This document shows, piece after piece, positions 25,652 to 34,397 of a stretch of 64,000 nt of DNA. Source of the DNA: Mesorhizobium sp. M1B.F.Ca.ET.045.04.1.1 (GTDB taxonomy: Bacteria; Pseudomonadota; Alphaproteobacteria; Rhizobiales; Rhizobiaceae); NCBI RefSeq assembly GCF_003952465.1, contig NZ_CP034448.1, positions 62,001 through 126,000 on the forward strand, given 5' to 3'. The notes below the pieces were generated by a model. That model saw only the letters and a program-made list of their open reading frames with translations. It did not search any database and had not been told where the DNA came from. Made by a program: the position numbers and the translations under genes. Position 1 is the stretch's first letter. Every line of letters starts with the position of its first letter.

Positions 25652-25695
25652 GCAATTCCGGACGGAAAACTGCTTCACACTTTTCCTGGAATTGC
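25652..25695. repeat. Family B palindrome in the cpaF-tadB gap
   Basis: Same 44-bp unit (arms GCAATTCC and GGAATTGC, core GGACGGAAAACTGCTTC). It lies 18 bases downstream of the cpaF stop. Confidence 0.9.
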
Positions 25696-25713
25696 TTCAG
25701 ACCTCCAGATGCA

Positions 25714-27213
25714 TCAGTCAGCGCGTTTCTCCATGGCCTCGAGCGCATTGGCCAGACGCTGCTCCTCCCCGTAGTAGCGGGCACGATCCCAGAAATGCGG
25801 CCGGCCGATGCCGGTGGAGACATGCTCGCCGATCAGACGGCCGCTCGAGTCTTCGCCCTTGATGTTGTAGAGGACGAGATCCTGGGTGATGATGACATCG
25901 CCTTCCATGCCGATCACCTCGGTGATGTGGGTGATGCGGCGTGAGCCATCGCGCAGACGCGCCGCCTGGATGATGACGTCGACCGAGCCGACGACGATCT
26001 CGCGCACCGTTCTCTGCGGCAGCGAATAACCGCCCATGGCGATCATCGATTCAATACGGTTCAGGCATTCGCGCGGGCTGTTGGAGTGGATCGTTCCCAT
26101 CGAACCGTCATGGCCGGTGTTCATCGCCTGCAGAAGGTCGAACACTTCCGGACCGCGCACCTCGCCGACGATGATCCGTTCGGGCCGCATGCGCAGGCAG
26201 TTCTTGACGAGGTCGCGCATGGTCACCTCGCCCTCGCCTTCGAGATTGGGCGGCCTGGTTTCGAGACGGACCACGTGCGGCTGCTGCAGCTGCAGCTCGG
26301 CCGAATCCTCGCAGGTGATGACCCGCTCCTCGCGATCGATGTAGTTGGTCAGACAGTTGAGCAGCGTCGTCTTGCCCGAACCGGTACCGCCCGAGATGAC
26401 GACGTTGCAACGGACGCGGCCGATGATCTTGAGGATCTCCGCGCCTTGCGGCGAGATAGCGCCGAACTTGACCAGCTGGTCGAGCGTCAGCTTGTCCTTC
26501 TTGAACTTGCGGATGGTGAGCGCGGTGCCATCGAGGGAGAGCGGCGGCGCAATGACGTTGACGCGCGAGCCGTCGGGAAGACGCGCGTCGCAGATCGGGC
26601 TCGATTCGTCGACGCGGCGACCGACCTGGCTGACGATGCGCTGGCAGATGTTGAGGAGCTGCTGGTTGTCGCGGAAACGGATGCTGGTCGGCTCGACCTT
26701 GCCGTTGACCTCGATGTAGACGTTCTTGGAGCCATTGACCATGATGTCGGCGATGTCGTCGCGCGCCAGCAGCGGCTCCAGCGGCCCATAGCCAAGCACG
26801 TCGTTGCAGATGTCCTCGAGCAGCTCTTCCTGCTCGGAGATCGACATCGCGAAGTTCTTGATCGCGATGATGTCGTTGACGATGTCGCGGATTTCCTCGC
26901 GCGCACTTTCCGGATCGAGCTTGGCGAGCTGCGACAGGTCGATCGTGTCGATCAGCGCGGAGAACACCTGGCTCTTGGTGTCGTAATACGTCTCGCTGCG
27001 CTCGCGCTGGACCCTTCTCGGCGGCTCGGGCGCCATCGGCGGCGCCTCGATCGGGCGGCGAACGGGGGGCGCAGCAGGCGTGCTCGGCGCCGACGCGGCC
27101 GGCCGATCGGGAGCCATCGTCCCGGCCGGAGCGGGAGCGGCGGGAGGAGGTGCCGGCGGACGGAATTCGGGAGCTGCCCGGCTGCCGTCGTCTTTGCCTC
27201 TTTTACCAAACAT
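25714..27213 (-). CDS. cpaF: Flp pilus assembly ATPase CpaF/TadA
   Basis: 499-residue secretion ATPase of the VirB11/PilB type. A Pro/Ala-rich N-terminus (1-65) is followed by the N-domain and the ATPase core. Walker A is [15 protein letters not shown], the Asp box lies near [14 protein letters not shown], Walker B is [12 protein letters not shown], and the His box is [12 protein letters not shown]. It powers Flp pilin polymerisation at the inner membrane. The start [12 protein letters not shown] matches family usage. It lies between cpaE (30 bases) and tadB in one operon. Confidence 0.94.
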   Translation of the reverse strand: MFGKRGKDDGSRAAPEFRPPAPPPAAPAPAGTMAPDRPAASAPSTPAAPPVRRPIEAPPMAPEPPRRVQRERSETYYDTKSQVFSALIDTIDLSQLAKLDPESAREEIRDIVNDIIAIKNFAMSISEQEELLEDICNDVLGYGPLEPLLARDDIADIMVNGSKNVYIEVNGKVEPTSIRFRDNQQLLNICQRIVSQVGRRVDESSPICDARLPDGSRVNVIAPPLSLDGTALTIRKFKKDKLTLDQLVKFGAISPQGAEILKIIGRVRCNVVISGGTGSGKTTLLNCLTNYIDREERVITCEDSAELQLQQPHVVRLETRPPNLEGEGEVTMRDLVKNCLRMRPERIIVGEVRGPEVFDLLQAMNTGHDGSMGTIHSNSPRECLNRIESMIAMGGYSLPQRTVREIVVGSVDVIIQAARLRDGSRRITHITEVIGMEGDVIITQDLVLYNIKGEDSSGRLIGEHVSTGIGRPHFWDRARYYGEEQRLANALEAMEKRAD

Positions 27214-27243
27214 GATCGATTACCCGATGCCGCTTTGCGAGCG

Positions 27244-28533
27244 TCACTTCTTGTTGCGCGAAAGCTTGCCGAGGATGGAGCCCAGACCTGCCTTCTTCTT
27301 CACCTTGATTTCGCTGCGCCCGGTCAGCACATGCGCGATTTCGTTGATCGTGCCGACGACCGGGCTCTTGGCGTCCATCTCGCCAAGCATGCGGCCATTG
27401 TTGGCCGCGTTGCCGAACAGCAGCGGCTCGAAATTGATTACCGCCATGGGGGTGATGCCGAGCGGTTCGGAAAAATCCGACGCCGCGATCTCCGGCCGTT
27501 TCGGAACGCCTGCCTGATTGATGATCAGCTTCGGCGGCGGGTCGTTCGGACGCAGCCGCTTCAGCATGTCCACCATATTCTTGGTGTTGCGCAGATTGGC
27601 GAGTTCGGGCGTGGCCGTGATGACGATCTCATCGGCCTTGATCAGCGTGCTCTTGGTCCAGCCGCTCCAGACGTGAGGGACGTCGAGCACGAGCAAAGGC
27701 GCGCTGCGCTGCGCCGTTTCGATGACCTGGGAGAAGGCGTCCGGATCGAAATCGTAGACGCGCTCGAGCGTGGAGGGTGCCGCCAGCAGGGACAGATGCT
27801 CGGCGCACTGAGCGAGCAGCCGGTCGAGATAGACCTCGTCGACGCGCTCGGGTGAAAACACCGCCTCGGCGATGCCCTGCGCGGGGTCCTGGTCGAAGTT
27901 GATGTTGGCGGTGCCGAAGGCGAGATCGAGATCGGCAACAACGACTTCAGACTTGAACAATGACGACATCGCCCAGGCGACGTTGTGGGCGATCGTCGAG
28001 GAGCCGACGCCGCCCTTGGCGCCGATGAAGGCAATGGAGCGGCCGATCGGATCGGACTCGGGATCGACGAAGATCGACGACACGACGCTGACGATGTCGG
28101 TCATCGAAACCGGCGCGATGACATATTCGGAAATGCCGGAACGGATGAGCTCCCGATAGAGGCCGACATCGTTGTAATGGCCGATGACCACGACCTTCGA
28201 GGACGGATCACAATATTCGGCGAGCTGAGTAAGCTGTTCGAGCAGCTGTTTCGGCTCGCTGCGCGATTCGAGCAGGATCAGGTTGGGTGTCGGCGCCGAC
28301 TGGTAGAATTCGATCGCGGTGGCGATGCCGCCCATATGGACCTTGAGATGGGCCTTGGCCATGCGGCGATCCTCGCCGGCACGCCCGATGGGGCTGGCGA
28401 CGCCCTCGGTCTCGCAGAAGGCCTGGATGGAAATGCGCGGCACCGGGCGCAGCGCCTGCATGGCGGCGATGTCCTGTTGCGAGAGATCGCCGGTATCCGC
28501 GGGCGTGTCGTAGGCAAGATTGCTCATCGTCAT
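27244..28533 (-). CDS. cpaE: Flp pilus assembly/localisation ATPase CpaE (TadZ)
   Basis: 429 residues. The N-terminal half is an atypical response-receiver-like domain (about 75-165, KVVVIGHYNDVGLYRELIRS). The C-terminal half is a ParA/MinD-like ATPase with deviant Walker A FIGAKGGVGSSTIAHN. TadZ/CpaE proteins place the pilus machine at the cell pole, which suits a genome with PodJ nearby. The ATG at 28533 has GGAAAGAGC before it. It follows cpaD by 24 bases. Confidence 0.92.
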   Translation of the reverse strand: MTMSNLAYDTPADTGDLSQQDIAAMQALRPVPRISIQAFCETEGVASPIGRAGEDRRMAKAHLKVHMGGIATAIEFYQSAPTPNLILLESRSEPKQLLEQLTQLAEYCDPSSKVVVIGHYNDVGLYRELIRSGISEYVIAPVSMTDIVSVVSSIFVDPESDPIGRSIAFIGAKGGVGSSTIAHNVAWAMSSLFKSEVVVADLDLAFGTANINFDQDPAQGIAEAVFSPERVDEVYLDRLLAQCAEHLSLLAAPSTLERVYDFDPDAFSQVIETAQRSAPLLVLDVPHVWSGWTKSTLIKADEIVITATPELANLRNTKNMVDMLKRLRPNDPPPKLIINQAGVPKRPEIAASDFSEPLGITPMAVINFEPLLFGNAANNGRMLGEMDAKSPVVGTINEIAHVLTGRSEIKVKKKAGLGSILGKLSRNKK

Positions 28534-28557
28534 GCTCTTTCCGTCATCCGGCGCGGC

Positions 28558-29316
28558 TCAGTACGTCACTTCCGAATTGCCGAGGAACTCGTCCGAAATG
28601 CCTCGGGCACGATAGACATCGATCACCGCGCCGCGGTTCTCGGCATCGATATCGGACTGCTTGCGCGGCCCGATCAGATCGTTGGGGTTGGCCATCTGAG
28701 CTGCAAGGTTGTTCTGGTAGGAACAGCCGAAGTCGGCGTAATGCTTGTTCTCCGACGTCTCCGCGAGGTCGTCCGGCCAACGCCCGCATCTGTCGGTCTG
28801 GGCCCTCACCGCGACAAAGGCGACGCGCACCGGCGCCGAGGCCTCCGGCACGGCAGACTGATAGGACGTCATGACGATCCGGTTGCGCTTCACACCGGCG
28901 GCCATGGCAAGCCGGGCAAAGTCGCGGCTGGCCGCCCGAGCGGCAAGCTGGTTGGCGGACCCGACCGGGGTCGCGATCGTCAACGTCGGCGCGGCGCTCC
29001 TGTCGTAGTTATCGAGAAAACCGAGCAGTGAGTCGCGTTGCGCGCCAGTCATGCCGCGATCGCCGGCGCCGACAGGAAGGTCGATCTTCTGGTTCTTCTC
29101 GGCGATGACGATGGGATGATTTGTGCGGTAGTCGTCCGGGATGGCGCCGACCGTCACGCTGTCGCTGTGCCAGTTGGCGCAGCCGGCGAGCGACGCCGCA
29201 AGCGCGATCGCCAGGGCCGGGACGACAGACCGGCGGATGCGCTCCCGGCCCGATCCTGTCGTAGCGATCGTGATGGCCTTATATGCTGACTGAGACATGT
29301 CCGCTTTCCCGCTCAC
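28558..29316 (-). CDS. cpaD: Flp pilus lipoprotein CpaD
   Basis: 252 residues. After a short N-terminus comes a signal sequence with lipobox SLAGCANW. The periplasmic domain has the CpaD-type segments DYRTNHPIVIAEKNQKIDLP and CSYQNNLAAQMANPNDLIGP near the C-terminus. CpaD/RcpB lipoproteins assist the CpaC secretin. The start overlaps the cpaC stop (ATGA), so translation is coupled; an internal ATG at 29298 is an alternative. Confidence 0.9.
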   Translation of the reverse strand: MSGKADMSQSAYKAITIATTGSGRERIRRSVVPALAIALAASLAGCANWHSDSVTVGAIPDDYRTNHPIVIAEKNQKIDLPVGAGDRGMTGAQRDSLLGFLDNYDRSAAPTLTIATPVGSANQLAARAASRDFARLAMAAGVKRNRIVMTSYQSAVPEASAPVRVAFVAVRAQTDRCGRWPDDLAETSENKHYADFGCSYQNNLAAQMANPNDLIGPRKQSDIDAENRGAVIDVYRARGISDEFLGNSEVTY

Positions 29317-30854
29317 TTGTAGATGAAGCCGACCACGCCGTGATAACGGCCGGGTGGCCTGTCGGTCTGCATGGTGCCGTAGACGCGGTTGACGCGGCCA
29401 AGGAACATGCCGGCGCCGTCGCTCGGCGGATTGAAATTGTCGTCGGGCTTGGCCAGTTCGTTGCGCGCCACCGGCCTTGCCAGGTAAGGCGTGATGATGA
29501 TGACGAGCTCGCTCTCGTTGCGCACGAAGTCCCTGCTACGGAACAGCGCGCCAAGCACAGGGATCTTGGCCAGGCCGGGCAGTCCTGAAACAGCCTGGCG
29601 AACGTCGTCGCGGACGAGGCCGGCAATCATCATCGATCCGCCCGAAGGCAATTCGACGGTGGTATCGGCCAGTCTCTTGCGAAGCGACAAAATCGTCATG
29701 CCAGGCGTGGTGCCGCCGCCTTCGATAGTCGCCGAACCCTCGGTAGTCGGCTCCGAAACGGCGGTTCTGACCTTGAGGCTTATGCGCCCGGCCGACAGCA
29801 CGACCGGCTGGAACTCGAGGCCAATGCCGTACTCGAGTTTGTCGAAACTATATGTGGTCAGGCCGGTCTGGTTGTCAGTCGACACGTTGCTCGAGCGTCC
29901 GCTGACCAGATTGTATTCGCCGCCCACCTTGAACGTCGCCTTCTCGCCGGAAACGGCGGTGAGGGTCGGCTCCGCCAGCGTCTTCATGACGCCGCTTTGC
30001 TCCATGGCATTGATGTAGGTCTGGATGCCGTTACCGACGGTGTCTCCCACCAACAAGCCGGTTGACTGCGAAATCGGCTTGCCCAACCCGAAGGCGGGAG
30101 AACTTGCCGTGCTGAAGGAAATGCCGTTGGCGCTGCCGCTGCCGATCATGTTGACGCCAAGCTGCTTCATCACCGAGCGGCTGACTTCGGCCACCGTCAC
30201 CTTCAGCGTCACCTGATCGTCGCCGACGATCTGCAGCAAATTGACGATCTTGGAGACCCGGCGCTCCTGGTCGGGATTGTTGATGTCGACGCCGCCATTG
30301 GCCGATCCGCCGGCGGCCGTCTGCGAATATTGGCCGGTCGTGGCTTCACCGCCCGAGACGAAGATGGTCGCCAGGTCGACGGCGCGCTTGGCGTCGAGCG
30401 GCGTGTCCACCATACCGGTCAGGATCACGTTGTCGTTCAGCAACTCGACCTTGATGTCAGAGGACGGAAGGAAGCGCTTGAGATAATCTTCCAGTCCGGC
30501 GACGTCGCGTTCGACCGCAAGGTCGAGGCTGGCGATCTGCTCGCCGTTGGGACCGAAGACGAAGATGTTGGTTTCACCGACCGCCTTGCCGAACAGATAG
30601 ATGCGCCGCGCCGTGCGCGTCACCGCGTCGGCGACCGCCGGATTGGCGACGAGGATGTCGTAGGCGTCGCTCGGCAGATCGATGACCACCGATTTGTTGA
30701 GACCGAGCTTGACGCGCTGCGTGGCGACCGAGGCCGTCACGCCTGTCGCCCTGTTCGCGGCCTTGGCCTCGACGAGGCCGGACGCATTGGCGCCGAGGAG
30801 GAACAGGCCGATTGCCGCCGCCGCCATGACTGGCAGTTTGCCGTTTAGCTTCAT
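29313..30854 (-). CDS. cpaC: Flp pilus outer-membrane secretin CpaC (RcpA)
   Basis: 513 residues with a signal peptide (MAAAAIGLFLLGANASG), an N-terminal pilus-formation domain (LNKSVVIDLPSDAYDILVAN), a BON-like repeat (DVILTGMVDTP-type segment NDNVILTGMVDTPLDAKRAV) and the C-terminal secretin domain (SGGSMMIAGLVRDDVRQAVS, LPGLAKIPVLGALFRSRDFV). It forms the multimeric outer-membrane pore for the Flp pilus. ATGA overlaps link it to both cpaB and cpaD. Confidence 0.94.
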   Translation of the reverse strand: MKLNGKLPVMAAAAIGLFLLGANASGLVEAKAANRATGVTASVATQRVKLGLNKSVVIDLPSDAYDILVANPAVADAVTRTARRIYLFGKAVGETNIFVFGPNGEQIASLDLAVERDVAGLEDYLKRFLPSSDIKVELLNDNVILTGMVDTPLDAKRAVDLATIFVSGGEATTGQYSQTAAGGSANGGVDINNPDQERRVSKIVNLLQIVGDDQVTLKVTVAEVSRSVMKQLGVNMIGSGSANGISFSTASSPAFGLGKPISQSTGLLVGDTVGNGIQTYINAMEQSGVMKTLAEPTLTAVSGEKATFKVGGEYNLVSGRSSNVSTDNQTGLTTYSFDKLEYGIGLEFQPVVLSAGRISLKVRTAVSEPTTEGSATIEGGGTTPGMTILSLRKRLADTTVELPSGGSMMIAGLVRDDVRQAVSGLPGLAKIPVLGALFRSRDFVRNESELVIIITPYLARPVARNELAKPDDNFNPPSDGAGMFLGRVNRVYGTMQTDRPPGRYHGVVGFIYK

Positions 30855-31663
30855 TTCCTTGCTCCCACTTCGGAAACTTCGCCCGACTTGATCAGCCGCA
30901 CCGTGCCGCGCCGGCCATTGCCGTTCACCAGATAGTCGGCCTCGCCCAGGCTCTTCTCATTCGCGTCCACGATCGGACGCAGCGCCAGTGTCAGGCGGTC
31001 CGCCATCTGCTGCGCCACAGTGATGATCTCCGCCTGCTGCGGCGTCAGCTCCAGCGTCGCGGTCTGGCCGACCCTGGTCTTCTTGCCTTCCTCGTCTTCC
31101 TGGATGGTCTGGTCGATGGCCAGAACGCGGATGTTCTTGAGGATGGTCTCGGTGTTGAAGCCGCTGCCGCCGTTACCGGTATCGCCGCGCCGGGTCATGA
31201 TGACGTCGACGAAATCATTGGGCAGAATGAAGCCGCCTGCCGATGTGTCGGCCGATATGGCGGTCGCCACGGCGCGCATGCCGGACGGCAGGATCGACGA
31301 CATGAAGCTCTGCCCCTCGCCGACCAGCTTGGAGCGCCGCAACGGCTCGCCGGTATACATGGCCACACGCGCCACCGAGCCCTTGAGCTTTTCGACCGCA
31401 TCCGGTTCGGCGGCACGGGTGATGAAATTGGCGTTGACGCCGCTGGCCGGCCACCGCTCCCAGCCGATGTTGTCGCCGAGCTGGCTGCCCATGGCGACAT
31501 CGCCGGAAAGCACCAGCACATCCTGCAGCGCGATCGCCGGCTGCTTGGGGGCGTCGACGACCACCTGGGGCGGCGGTACCGCCACCATGTTCTTCGCGAC
31601 ATAACCCGCGCCACCCGCCGCGGCCACAGCCACGCCCAGAATAATCAGTCGGGATGCTGGCAT
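30851..31663 (-). CDS. cpaB: Flp pilus assembly protein CpaB (RcpC)
   Basis: 270 residues with one N-terminal membrane helix (LIILGVAVAAAGGAGYVAKN), an SAF domain (about 45-110, VLVLSGDVAMGSQLGDNIGW) and the RcpC domain (MRAVATAISADTSAGGFILP, DFVDVIMTRR). It is periplasmic, thought to connect the secretin with the cell wall and inner-membrane parts. It is the first gene of the seven-gene cpaBCDEF-tadBC operon. A TTAA-type motif lies about 105 bases upstream. Confidence 0.92.
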   Translation of the reverse strand: MPASRLIILGVAVAAAGGAGYVAKNMVAVPPPQVVVDAPKQPAIALQDVLVLSGDVAMGSQLGDNIGWERWPASGVNANFITRAAEPDAVEKLKGSVARVAMYTGEPLRRSKLVGEGQSFMSSILPSGMRAVATAISADTSAGGFILPNDFVDVIMTRRGDTGNGGSGFNTETILKNIRVLAIDQTIQEDEEGKKTRVGQTATLELTPQQAEIITVAQQMADRLTLALRPIVDANEKSLGEADYLVNGNGRRGTVRLIKSGEVSEVGARK

Positions 31664-31766
31664 TCGTCCGAACCCTTCGCCTCAAGGCAAACCACCTCGC
31701 CAGGTCGGACTTTGCAGTTGCAATCGTCAAAACAAGGTTAATGCAATGCTTACGATCGTGATTAAT

Positions 31767-31781
31767 TTAAGGTTTACTCAA
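31767..31781. promoter_or_regulatory. CtrA-box-like motif upstream of cpaB
   Basis: TTAA, seven bases (GGTTTAC), TCAA; one mismatch from TTAA-N7-TTAA, in an AT-rich patch about 105 bases before cpaB. Confidence 0.3.
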
Positions 31782-31808
31782 ATTGGATGGAACCGCTCGC
31801 CGTTAACG

Positions 31809-31830
31809 AAAAAGGCGGCCACGCCGCCTC
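31809..31830 (-). terminator. Rho-independent terminator behind cpaA
   Basis: Stem AGGCGGC/GCCGCCT with a three-base loop and five U on the minus-strand transcript. It is downstream of cpaA and of the family A repeat, and before the cpaB promoter region. Confidence 0.75.
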
Positions 31831-31859
31831 GAGAAATGCCCTGGTTAGGAAAACGAGTT

Positions 31860-31964
31860 AAAGCATGTCTCCCGAAAGTGGGAACCGGTTTCGGGACAAA
31901 GACATGATTGAAATCAAAAACCTAAAGCGCATGGAGCGAATCTGAAAGATCGCGATGCGCTTTA
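31860..31964. repeat. Family A palindromic repeat, copy 3, containing the cpaA stop codon
   Basis: 105 bp, same orientation as copy 1. Its last three bases (TTA on the + strand) are the cpaA stop codon on the minus strand. The end of cpaA is therefore fused to the element. Confidence 0.9.
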
Positions 31965-32480
31965 GGCGGTGAGCCTGTCCAGTGCCCAGACCATCAGCGG
32001 AGAATCCGGAAAGGTGACGATCCCGCCGAGACCAAGCGCGACGCCATAGGGAATGCCTACGCTCTCGTCGGCGAAATGGCGCAGAAAACGATTGTGGCCT
32101 GTGTAGATCGCAAATGGCGATTTCCGGTAGGCCAGAATGGCAATCGTCAGCATGCCGCCGATCAATGTCGAGGTCACCAGATAGCCGACCAGACTGATGT
32201 TGAGCCCCATCCATACCGCGGTCGCCGCCAGAAGCTTGGCATCGCCGCCGCCCATACCGCCGAGCGCGAACAGGCCGAACGTCACTGCCAGCACCAGGCC
32301 ACCGGCCGCGAAATGCCCGCCATAGGTCGCCCAATCCATCCCGGTCAACGGAGCCACCAGGGCGAATGTCGCCAAGAGCAGCACCGGTACGCGGTTGGCG
32401 ATCGTCATCGACAAGATGTCCGAGATCGCTGCAAACAACATGCAGAAAGGAAAGACGACGAAGATTACGGCTTCAAGCAT
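31962..32480 (-). CDS. cpaA: Prepilin peptidase CpaA (TadV)
   Basis: 172 residues, a membrane aspartyl protease of peptidase family A24. The catalytic aspartates are in AAISDILSMTIANRVP and GGMGGGDAKLLAA. Six or so membrane helices are seen. It cleaves the Flp pilin and TadE-like pseudopilins at their conserved G residue. I chose ATG 32480 (MLEAVIFVVFPFCML), which matches family length; the frame is open to 32534. The stop codon lies in the end of a family A repeat. It is separate from the cpaB operon and follows the pilin gene. Confidence 0.9.
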   Translation of the reverse strand: MLEAVIFVVFPFCMLFAAISDILSMTIANRVPVLLLATFALVAPLTGMDWATYGGHFAAGGLVLAVTFGLFALGGMGGGDAKLLAATAVWMGLNISLVGYLVTSTLIGGMLTIAILAYRKSPFAIYTGHNRFLRHFADESVGIPYGVALGLGGIVTFPDSPLMVWALDRLTA

Positions 32481-32599
32481 GAGACAACACAGCGCCGTGG
32501 GAAAATTAACATGCCCAGTCCAGGCATATGGCATTAACGGTCGGTGAGTGCCGAGCGATCAAAATCGCGCGGTATAGGTGACCAGATGCTGCAACGAAC

Positions 32600-32623
32600 A
32601 AGGGCCGCCTGGAGGCGGCCCTT
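32600..32623 (-). terminator. Hairpin terminator behind the Flp pilin gene
   Basis: Stem AAGGGCCGCC/GGCGGCCCTT with a four-base loop, 35 bases after the pilin stop. The following stretch is only weakly U-rich. It would protect or end the short, presumably abundant pilin mRNA. Confidence 0.6.
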
Positions 32624-32657
32624 CTCGTCGAGAACGACTTCGCCGTCACTCGGTTAG

Positions 32658-32834
32658 TTACTTGTTGGTATTTTCGACCGCACTGGCGATCGCTTTGAAC
32701 TTGGTGTTCAGGGCGTTGCCGAGCTGGCCGGCGCCGACCATGATGGCGAGCGCGATGAGAGCGGCGATCAGACCGTATTCGATGGCGGTCGCGCCGGATT
32801 CGTCCTTCACAAAACGTGCGATAAGGTTAGACAT
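32658..32834 (-). CDS. flp: Flp/Fap-type major pilin
   Basis: A 58-residue pilin: MSNLIARFVKDESG, then the cleavage point, then ATAIEYGLIAALIALAIMVG. The +5 Glu and the hydrophobic stem typical of Flp pilins are present, and it ends VENTNK. CpaA should cut after the glycine, and CpaF should drive polymerisation into the Flp pilus for surface attachment. The ATG is preceded by GGAGC. A terminator-like hairpin follows. Upstream (32982-32996) is a CtrA-box-like motif, in line with cell-cycle-controlled pilA of Caulobacter. Confidence 0.94.
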   Translation of the reverse strand: MSNLIARFVKDESGATAIEYGLIAALIALAIMVGAGQLGNALNTKFKAIASAVENTNK

Positions 32835-33190
32835 TCGAGAGCTCCTACTCCACGTGTTACAGCACTTCCGTCAACTTCTCTGGCGGTCGATCGGATGCTT
32901 GCGAATCTAGGGAGAAGCTCTTTCAATCGGCTTAATAAACACCCTTACCGATTCCTTTCCGGAGGCGAACCCGTTGCATAGTTAACCGTGGACTAAACGT
33001 CCGGGATCGGACCGGCAGGCGGGAAAAGGGCGGAGATCCGGTGCACCCGCGATCTTGCTAAAACAGCGCATGCTGCTGATGCATGGTCCTTGAGGCGACC
33101 AATCCTTACCGCAGCCATGCGACGTTTAACCGTCGGTTCACCAATTTCGTTCATGTTCCGTTGAACAGCCTGCCGCTTCGGAGCGCCTCA
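32835..33190. other. Divergent promoter region between the Flp pilin and the next pilus gene
   Basis: About 356 bases. It should hold the strong pilin promoter. It contains the CtrA-like motif at 32982-32996 and AT-rich sequence (GGCTTAATAAACACCCTTAC). I see no gene. A leaderless longer start for the + strand neighbour at 33083 is possible but unlikely. Confidence 0.5.
32982..32996. promoter_or_regulatory. CtrA-box-like motif upstream of the pilin gene
   Basis: TTAA, seven bases (CCGTGGA), CTAA; on the pilin strand this is TTAG-N7-TTAA. One mismatch from the alphaproteobacterial CtrA consensus, about 150 bases upstream of the pilin start. Confidence 0.4.
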
Positions 33191-33613
33191 ATGTCCTTGT
33201 CGAGATCGCCATTTTCAGTTGCCGCGTTGCTGGCAGTTGCGGCTTTCGTCGTGCCGGCCAGCGCCGGTGCCGGCATCGAAGTCACCATGAACCAGGCAAA
33301 GATCGTCAAGTTGTCGCGCGCCGCCGATACGATCGTCGTCGGCAATCCGGCAATCGCCGATGCCGCCGTGCAGGATGCCTCGACGGTCGTGCTCACCGGC
33401 AAGGGTTTCGGCGTCACCAATCTGGTCGTGCTCGATGAGGATGGCAGTCCGATCATCGATGAGCAGGTGACGGTCGTGCGGCAAGCTGCGTCTTCGGTGC
33501 GCATCTACAGGCGCGCCGAAGTCCAGACCATGTCCTGCACGCCCTATTGCGAAAGCTCGTACAAGAGCGAGGCCGAGAGAACTTCAGAAACCGAAATGAA
33601 CGCCGCCCGCTGA
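33191..33613 (+). CDS. Secreted pilus-formation N-domain protein (CpaC-N-like)
   Basis: 140 residues from ATG 33191 with a signal peptide (FSVAALLAVAAFVVPASA). The rest is a single pilus-formation/secretin N-domain: IEVTMNQAKIVKLSRAADTI, VVGNPAIADAAVQDASTVVL, GKGFGVTNLVVLDEDG. It is close in pattern to the N-terminal domain of the CpaC secretin but lacks the secretin part. The C-terminal tail holds two cysteines in CTPYC. It lies between the pilin and the TadE-like genes, so a periplasmic role in Flp pilus assembly is likely. Confidence 0.82.
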   Translation: MSLSRSPFSVAALLAVAAFVVPASAGAGIEVTMNQAKIVKLSRAADTIVVGNPAIADAAVQDASTVVLTGKGFGVTNLVVLDEDGSPIIDEQVTVVRQAASSVRIYRRAEVQTMSCTPYCESSYKSEAERTSETEMNAAR

Positions 33614-33751
33614 GGTCGACGCAGGCAGGCGCACGCGACATTAATGGCGGGTTAAGGGCCGTACGGCGAATTTAACGCTCATCCAAACCGGACCTCAATG
33701 GGTTTTCGCTATGTTGCCGCCGACATTGCGAGGGATCGGCAGGAACGGAAT

Positions 33752-34357
33752 ATGAGCAAGGATCCGGCACCGGGGGGTGGCATGGACAGCAAGGGACGGG
33801 CAAAGCCCCGCCATGGCTTCTTCAGCGACAGGCGAGGCAGCACGGCATTGGAATTCGCGATGCTGGCCATGCCGTTCGCCCTGCTCGTTTTCGCCATCCT
33901 CGAAAGCTGCATCTCGTTCGCCGGCCAGGAGGTGATGGCCAACGTCACCGACGATATCGCCCGTCAGCTGCGGACCGGGCAGCTCAGGAAGGCCAACGTC
34001 ACCGAAGCCTCGATCAAGACGCTGATCTGCGACAGGATGGCGATCATGGTCACCACGAATTGCCCGGGGTCTGAGCCAAATGCGTCACTGCTGGTGGACC
34101 TGCGCGAGTATGCGACCTTCGCCGACGCCGCCGCGGCTGGTTTCAAGATCGTGAACAAGGAGATCGTACTGACGGGCACGACCTCGACGACTTTCACGGT
34201 TTCTCCCGGGCTGGCGGAATCGAAGAACATGCTCAGGGTCTTCTACAAATGGCCGGTGATGACCGATTTCCTGGCCAAACAGATGGCCAATCTGAAGGAC
34301 GGCAAGACGCTGCATTTCGCGTCCGTGACCTGGCAGAACGAGCCATTCGACAACTGA
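33752..34357 (+). CDS. TadE-like pseudopilin
   Basis: 201 residues. After a short cytoplasmic leader the prepilin-like motif FFSDRRG then STALEFAMLAMPFALLVFAI gives a CpaA cleavage site followed by the hydrophobic stem. The C-terminal periplasmic part has no clear motif. TadE/TadF/TadG proteins are minor pseudopilins needed for Flp pilus formation. The start ATG 33752 has AGGAACGGA before it; the frame is open to 33698. The next TadE-like gene follows 40 bases on. Confidence 0.85.
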   Translation: MSKDPAPGGGMDSKGRAKPRHGFFSDRRGSTALEFAMLAMPFALLVFAILESCISFAGQEVMANVTDDIARQLRTGQLRKANVTEASIKTLICDRMAIMVTTNCPGSEPNASLLVDLREYATFADAAAAGFKIVNKEIVLTGTTSTTFTVSPGLAESKNMLRVFYKWPVMTDFLAKQMANLKDGKTLHFASVTWQNEPFDN

Positions 34358-34397
34358 GACCGCTCGACGGCTGAGACTGCGGCGGGTGGAGGTAAAA

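Noticed and set aside
26086..27855. 589-codon frame on the plus strand opposite cpaF and cpaE
   Set aside because: Spans two well-defined genes and an intergenic gap; Asp/Arg/Leu-rich antisense product.
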